Source of the DNA: Undibacterium sp. Jales W-56
GTDB taxonomy: Bacteria; Pseudomonadota; Gammaproteobacteria; Burkholderiales; Burkholderiaceae_D
Direction: 5' to 3'
NCBI RefSeq assembly: GCF_025548535.1
Contig: NZ_JAJLQW010000002.1
Location: forward strand, 62,001 to 126,000
Length of the DNA: 64,000 bases
Below, piece by piece: positions 60,270-64,000 of this stretch. Below the pieces are notes generated by a model, which made no database searches, had not been told where the DNA came from, and saw only the letters and a list, made by a program, of their open reading frames with translations. Made by a program: the position numbers and the translations under genes. How positions within the stretch are numbered: the stretch's first letter is position 1; each line of letters starts with the position of its first letter.

Positions 60270-60704
60270 TTAAAGCGCAGGCTTATGGGTTTCGAGATCT
60301 GAAATTATCGCACGCCATTGGATCGGAACGGCAACGCCTTTACGTACGCTGGTATCGGCATAAACGTAGAACAATTCACCCGAAACCAGATGCTGATCGC
60401 CGATAAAAATCTCGACCACAAACCGCATCGATGAGTTGCCAATCGCAGCGCAACGCACGCCGATCTCCAGCACATCGTCAAACCGCGCCGGTGCCATGTA
60501 TTCGATAGTCGCCTTGCGGGCAAATAATTCTTTGCCTTCAGCTGCTTGCAATAAGGCGTTCGGCAGACCGGTAGCGCGCCAGTATTCGGTGAATGCAACA
60601 TCGAAGTAAGTCAGATAATGACCGTTAAAAACGATGCCCTGCATATCGACCTCGGCCCAGCGTACCCGCAGGGAATGGAAGAAGGCAAAATCCTGGCGGG
60701 CCAT
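60270..60704 (-). CDS. Acyl-CoA thioesterase, hotdog fold (YbgC/FadM-like)
   Basis: This 144-residue hotdog-fold protein of the 4-hydroxybenzoyl-CoA thioesterase group hydrolyses acyl-CoA or acyl-ACP esters. The active-site motif VRWAEVDMQGIVFNGHYLTYFDVAFTEYW (about 13-41) contains the conserved Asp of the family (DxxGIVFNxxY). Length matches YbgC. It starts one base after the hydrolase stop and is followed by the GNAT gene, which makes a compact three-gene unit. Chain-length preference cannot be read. Confidence 0.9.
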   Translation of the reverse strand: MARQDFAFFHSLRVRWAEVDMQGIVFNGHYLTYFDVAFTEYWRATGLPNALLQAAEGKELFARKATIEYMAPARFDDVLEIGVRCAAIGNSSMRFVVEIFIGDQHLVSGELFYVYADTSVRKGVAVPIQWRAIISDLETHKPAL

Positions 60705-60705
60705 A

Positions 60706-61602
60706 TCAATGATCCAGGAAGCCGTGTATCAGTTGATTGATGCGGGCGGGTTGTTCGTGAATGATCCAATGGCTGCCCTCGGGGATACGCATCACTTGCA
60801 GATCGGGGATGAAACTCTCCAGGCCGTCCAGCAAGGTTTTAGGCAGTGCTTTATCGTTCTCGCCCCAGATCACGCGGGTCGGTACGTTCACGTGAAAATC
60901 GGCAGGATTGAGTTGCAGTTTTAACGGTCCCTGATTGCTGTCAGTGGGCGGGTGTAAAGGTGAGGCGCGATAATAATTGACGCCACCGCTCAAGCCGCGT
61001 GACCAGCACTCGTGGTATCTGGCGCGCGTCGCCTCATCGAACCAGCTTGCCTGTGGCTGCCCCATACCGGTGAAAAAGCCTTCAATCAGGGCGAAATTAT
61101 CTTTGGCCAGCGCGTTCTCCGAGCCTTCGGCACGCAGCCAGTTCATGTATTCGCTCGCCGATTTTTGCGCGGCATCGTTACTCAGTGCCTGCATGAACAA
61201 ATACGGATGCGGTGAATTGATGATAATGAGCTTTTCCAGCATCTGCGGCAAAGCAATTGCAAAGTTCCAGCAGATCGCACCACCCCAGTCATGCGCAACG
61301 ATAATCGCCTTCTCATAGCCTAAATGCCCGATCAGCAGCCGCACATCGTCGACGATGTGTTTGGCCTTGTAAGCAGCGAGATCGGTCGGCATGTCGGATA
61401 AATTAAAGCCGCGCAAGTCGGGTGCAACGGCAAAATAATCCTGCCCGAATTCTTCTAACTGCGCCGCCCACTCATACCAAAACTCAGGGAAGCCGTGAAC
61501 GAACAACAGCAAAGGTTTACCTGCATCGCCGGCACTCGCATAATGCAGGCGCGTACCGTTATCGAGCGTGGCAAATTGATTCGATTGAATGAGTGAATGC
61601 AT
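60706..61602 (-). CDS. Alpha/beta hydrolase, epoxide-hydrolase-like
   Basis: This 298-residue protein looks like an epoxide hydrolase or haloalkane-dehalogenase-type alpha/beta hydrolase. The oxyanion motif HGFPEFWYEW (about 35-44) and the nucleophile elbow VAHDWGGAICW with Asp as nucleophile (about 107-117) are typical of epoxide hydrolases; the acid is in VIWGENDKALP and the His in EGSHWIIHEQP. The ATG at 61602 (MHSLIQSNQF) gives the family length; a reading to 61749 would run into a repeat element. It leads the operon with the thioesterase. Confidence 0.88.
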   Translation of the reverse strand: MHSLIQSNQFATLDNGTRLHYASAGDAGKPLLLFVHGFPEFWYEWAAQLEEFGQDYFAVAPDLRGFNLSDMPTDLAAYKAKHIVDDVRLLIGHLGYEKAIIVAHDWGGAICWNFAIALPQMLEKLIIINSPHPYLFMQALSNDAAQKSASEYMNWLRAEGSENALAKDNFALIEGFFTGMGQPQASWFDEATRARYHECWSRGLSGGVNYYRASPLHPPTDSNQGPLKLQLNPADFHVNVPTRVIWGENDKALPKTLLDGLESFIPDLQVMRIPEGSHWIIHEQPARINQLIHGFLDH

Positions 61603-61712
61603 GAGGCCCCGCTTCGGTTGGAGATGATCGTTGACGCTTATGTGCAACTTACTCGTAGCGCAATCAATGTCGCTGGACAGATTTTTTCCAATAACGGATA
61701 TTGATCGCAGAG

Positions 61713-61801
61713 CCATATACTCCCAACAAATGAATAAAAATAATGCCATTACCGCACATATTCATTAGTGGTTTTAAAAAATACTAGATAGGAGTATATG
61801 G
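61713..61801. repeat. Intergenic palindrome-ended repeat, copy 3
   Basis: CCATATACTCC (61713-61723) and GGAGTATATGG (61791-61801) are perfect 11-bp inverted ends of an 89-bp element. The interior ACCGCACATATTCATTAG and TTTTAAAAAATACTAGAT parts align with CCCGCATGTTTTATAG and CTTAAAAAATACCCCAGAT of the copy at 22607. It lies between the divergent-looking hydrolase start and the SDR stop. Confidence 0.65.
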
Positions 61802-61824
61802 ATTTATATAATGTGGTAATAGAT

Positions 61825-62727
61825 CTATTCTGCTTTTAATTTAGACCGCAGCATGTCGCGGATATGTGGTGCGGCTTTGTAAGGATCGCCGGGATTGCGT
61901 TGCATGACGATGTCTTCCATGCGCTCTTGCACATTGCCCAAAGCGGTTGGATGCGAGTAGATGTAGAACTGTCCGTCGCTGATCGCTTTAAAGGTTTTTT
62001 CTGCCACCTCTGCTGCGGTGACTTTGCCTGAGGATACGGCTTTATCCGACATCGCTTGCGAGGCGCGCTGGCTCGCTGTCGGCGCGGAAGCCTGCACATC
62101 GTCAGGACGATTGCGTTGCGATTGGCTGATGCCGGTCGGGACGAAATACGGACACAGCACGGATGCGCCGATTGGCGCTTCGACCAGACTCAGGTCTTGG
62201 TACAGGGTTTCCGACAAAGAGACCACCGCATGTTTAGAGACGTTGTACACGCCCATGGTCGGCGCGTTCAGCAGCCCCGCCATCGATGCCGTATTCACGA
62301 TATGACCTTCGTAATCTGGATCGGTTTTGGCGCATGCCAGCATCAGCGGCGTGAAGATACGCACGCCATGAATCACGCCCCACAGATTGACGCCTAACAC
62401 CCATTCCCAGTCAGCCTGGGAATTCTCCCAAATCAAGCCGCCCGAACCGACGCCGGCATTATTAAACACCAGATGTACTGCGCCGAACTTCGCCATCGTA
62501 GCGTCGGCCAATGCCTGCACTTCGGCGGCATGACGCACATCGCAACGTTGAATCAAGACTTGCGCGCCGAGCGCCTCGACTTCGGCTTTGACTTTATCCA
62601 GCGCATCCTGCTGTACATCGGCCAGTACCAATTTCATACCGAGCCTGGCACCGATCAGGGCGAATTCCCGGCCAAAGCCGCTACCGCCGCCGGTAATCAC
62701 GGCGACTTTATTTTGAAAATTTTTCAT
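61825..62727 (-). CDS. Short-chain dehydrogenase/reductase
   Basis: This 300-residue NAD(P)-dependent oxidoreductase belongs to the classical SDR family. Cofactor motif TGGGSGFGREF (12-22), NNAG (about 90-93), the Ser of NTASMAG (about 146-152) and YNVSKHAV with Tyr/Lys (about 161-168) form the standard active site. The C-terminal extension after residue 240 (AEVAEKTFKAISDGQFYIYSHP) is seen in SDRs acting on lipids or xenobiotics. The substrate is unknown; neighbours on the same strand are a GST-like gene upstream and hydrolase/thioesterase genes downstream. Confidence 0.9.
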   Translation of the reverse strand: MKNFQNKVAVITGGGSGFGREFALIGARLGMKLVLADVQQDALDKVKAEVEALGAQVLIQRCDVRHAAEVQALADATMAKFGAVHLVFNNAGVGSGGLIWENSQADWEWVLGVNLWGVIHGVRIFTPLMLACAKTDPDYEGHIVNTASMAGLLNAPTMGVYNVSKHAVVSLSETLYQDLSLVEAPIGASVLCPYFVPTGISQSQRNRPDDVQASAPTASQRASQAMSDKAVSSGKVTAAEVAEKTFKAISDGQFYIYSHPTALGNVQERMEDIVMQRNPGDPYKAAPHIRDMLRSKLKAE

Positions 62728-62815
62728 GCTGGTCTCTCATTATTTGATTGCTTATTAATTGCGTATTAAATGCTTATTGATTGAATTGCATTGATCCATT
62801 CATCGACAAACTTGT

Positions 62816-63745
62816 TCAGTCCACACGCTTCATCTGGAACCCGATGCGTGGAAAATGCACGACTACCGTTCCGGCACGTTCGTCAGTACGCTTGACCGCA
62901 AACTCATGCTCATTCGCGCAGACCAGTTCGCCAATAACCGGGTCCAGGGCGTAGTCAGTCGGCATCACGGCGACCGTATCGCCCAAAGCAATGCCATGCG
63001 TATCGACGAATGACGCGTTGATTTGCGCTGGCGCTGCGCTATTGGCGACTGCCAGCGCTTCATCACTACGCATCTTGTCGGGCCGCCCATGGCCGAACGC
63101 CGCGACTTGATCCATCCATGCCAGAGTCAAAGGATACGCATCCAGAATCCCAGCCACAGCAGGCACGCGACGGATAAACCATAAGGCGTGATACACAGAA
63201 AAATCCGCGATACTGGCATCGGCACCCAGCAAAAACGTCGAGCCATGACTCAACATATTCTCGATACGGCGCAGATATTCGAGTAATTGCCCGGTGGCCT
63301 CCGGCAAGGACATGCGCGGCGCCCCTGCCCGCATGGCAGCACGGTCCGCCCCGAAGGCTTTCATTTGCTCCGGCGTGATATCCCCGAGGATGCCGGTCAT
63401 CGCAGCAGGTTGAAACGTGTAGGCAATCGCGGTCCAGAATAAGCTCGTATCGGCCCACTGCGCCAATGTTTTGGACAGTCCCGCGATCGCCGGCGGATAC
63501 AGGCCAGGCGTCGGCGCGATGCGCTCCAGCACGTCGGCAATCAGAGCCGTATCGCAATAAATATCGGCACCGATTTGCATGACAGGTGTGCGACGATAGC
63601 CACCCGTCAACGCGGTGACGTCAGGCTTGGGCATGATCGCAGGGATCATGACGGATTTCCATGCCAGGTTTTTAAATCCAAAAATCAGGCGGATTTTTTC
63701 TGAAAATGGAGAAACCGGGTAATGATGAAAAATAATCTCTGACAT
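62816..63745 (-). CDS. Glutathione S-transferase-like protein with C-terminal extension
   Basis: This 309-residue protein starts with a thioredoxin-fold GST N-domain: HHYPVSPFSEKIRLIFGFKNLAW (7-29) with the SPFSEK motif, GYRRTPVMQIGADIYCDTALIADVLE (about 48-74) with the cis-Pro. The helical C-domain spans to about 220 (ASIADFSVYHALWFIRR). A further roughly 80-residue part follows, rich in beta-strand-like segments (GIALGDTVAVMPTDYALDPVIGELVCANEHEFAVKRTDERAGTVVVHFPRIGFQMKRVD), which ordinary GSTs of about 210 residues lack. Its function is unknown. Confidence 0.85.
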   Translation of the reverse strand: MSEIIFHHYPVSPFSEKIRLIFGFKNLAWKSVMIPAIMPKPDVTALTGGYRRTPVMQIGADIYCDTALIADVLERIAPTPGLYPPAIAGLSKTLAQWADTSLFWTAIAYTFQPAAMTGILGDITPEQMKAFGADRAAMRAGAPRMSLPEATGQLLEYLRRIENMLSHGSTFLLGADASIADFSVYHALWFIRRVPAVAGILDAYPLTLAWMDQVAAFGHGRPDKMRSDEALAVANSAAPAQINASFVDTHGIALGDTVAVMPTDYALDPVIGELVCANEHEFAVKRTDERAGTVVVHFPRIGFQMKRVD

Positions 63746-63890
63746 GCTTAGTCCCTGGATCTATTAAACATTGTGTGATGAAAAGAGCTTTTGTGAACAA
63801 GCTCAAGTTGAACTCAGATCAAGTTTAATAATTATTAAAACCATTAAAAAGTAGTGTGCCTGGTAAGCTTAGCAGCGCCTTATTTTTACT

Positions 63891-63917
63891 CCCCCTCTCC
63901 CGCTTGCGGGTGAGGGG
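63891..63917. repeat. Dispersed CCCTCTCC-type hairpin
   Basis: CCCCTCTCCCGC and GCGGGTGAGGGG pair around a short TT loop with one internal T-T mismatch. It is related to hairpins at 53511-53530 and 57898-57921. It lies between the GST-like gene and the partial gene at the window end. Confidence 0.6.
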
Positions 63918-63930
63918 TTCTATTCAGCTC

Positions 63931-64000
63931 TTAATTTAATTTAACCAATTGCTTACCGAAGTTTTTTCCCTTTAGCAAACCGAGGAAAGCCTCCGGTGCA
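63931..64000 (-). CDS. Partial: C-terminus of MDR-family NAD(P)-dependent oxidoreductase
   Basis: The minus strand encodes the last 22 residues of a protein that begins beyond the window, ending in APEAFLGLLKGKNFGKQLVK-LN and a TAA stop at 63931-63933. The pattern PEAF-GLL-G-N-GKQLVKL is the usual ending of medium-chain dehydrogenase/reductase proteins of the CurA/quinone oxidoreductase type. It is on the same strand as the GST-like and SDR genes. Confidence 0.75.
   Translation of the reverse strand, partial: APEAFLGLLKGKNFGKQLVKLN

Noticed and set aside
1-64000. CRISPR array, tRNA, rRNA or prophage
   Set aside because: No regularly spaced direct repeats, no tRNA cloverleaf or rRNA signatures and no phage structural genes were seen; the repeats present are dispersed single copies.

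Overview
The window looks like chromosome of a betaproteobacterium of the order Burkholderiales, most likely family Oxalobacteraceae (inference from gene content, gene order and moderate GC; no rRNA or other marker gene is present to prove it). Typical pieces are mltG-tmk-holB-pilZ, a DUF4936/NRDE pair, alaA-hom, lolC/E-lolD, recJ, and prfB-lysS with the RF2 frameshift. No tRNA, rRNA, CRISPR array, prophage or intact insertion sequence was seen.

Layout. 1-7.3 kb: a LIV-type ABC importer (livF-livG-livM-livH plus a binding protein) behind an acyl-CoA ligase, all on the minus strand; two very similar palindromes sit upstream of the ligase and of livH, suggesting one shared repressor. The substrate is probably a carboxylic acid that the ligase then activates. 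7.3-12.1 kb: rlmJ, a GNAT enzyme, and pilZ-holB-tmk-mltG. 12.1-19.6 kb: ygfZ, DUF4936-NRDE, an MFS symporter, yhhQ, hom and alaA. 20.1-27.9 kb: a rearranged lipid A Ara4N (arn) locus: Mth938-like gene, arnT, one SMR-type flippase gene, arnB, arnC, separate formyltransferase and decarboxylase genes in place of the fused arnA, and arnD. 27.9-35.2 kb: peroxiredoxin, PIN-PhoH ATPase and a MarR-controlled tripartite drug efflux operon (outer-membrane factor, HlyD/EmrA, EmrB). 35.4-41.9 kb (minus): an LplT-PlsC fusion, a NodB deacetylase with an outer-membrane barrel protein, and lolD with a single lolC/E-type gene. 42-53.4 kb (plus, apart from the DUF4124 gene): phosphoglycerate-mutase-like gene, recJ, ygiQ, a CxxC protein, prfB, lysS and an MsbA-like exporter. 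53.7-64 kb: FAD oxidoreductase, CBS protein, metY and an alpha/beta hydrolase, small membrane proteins, then a minus-strand run of lipid/xenobiotic-type enzymes (GNAT, thioesterase, epoxide-hydrolase-like, SDR, GST) and the end of an MDR oxidoreductase.

Non-coding structure is the richest part. (i) Three copies of a roughly 200-bp element have AGGACTTACGCAAAA-type inverted ends and 7-bp target duplications; one copy is split by a second 122-bp element with perfect 18-bp inverted ends and a TTTA duplication. (ii) A family of about 75-90 bp palindrome-ended intergenic repeats occurs at least four times, one copy lying inside the arn locus. (iii) A 96-bp inverted-repeat element lies between alaA and hom. 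(iv) CCCTCTCC-type hairpins recur between genes. The most unusual protein-level observation is in the LIV ATPases: LivF has Arg for the Walker A Lys and LivG has Ala for the signature Gly, which together would leave one ATP site of the heterodimer canonical and the other degenerate.
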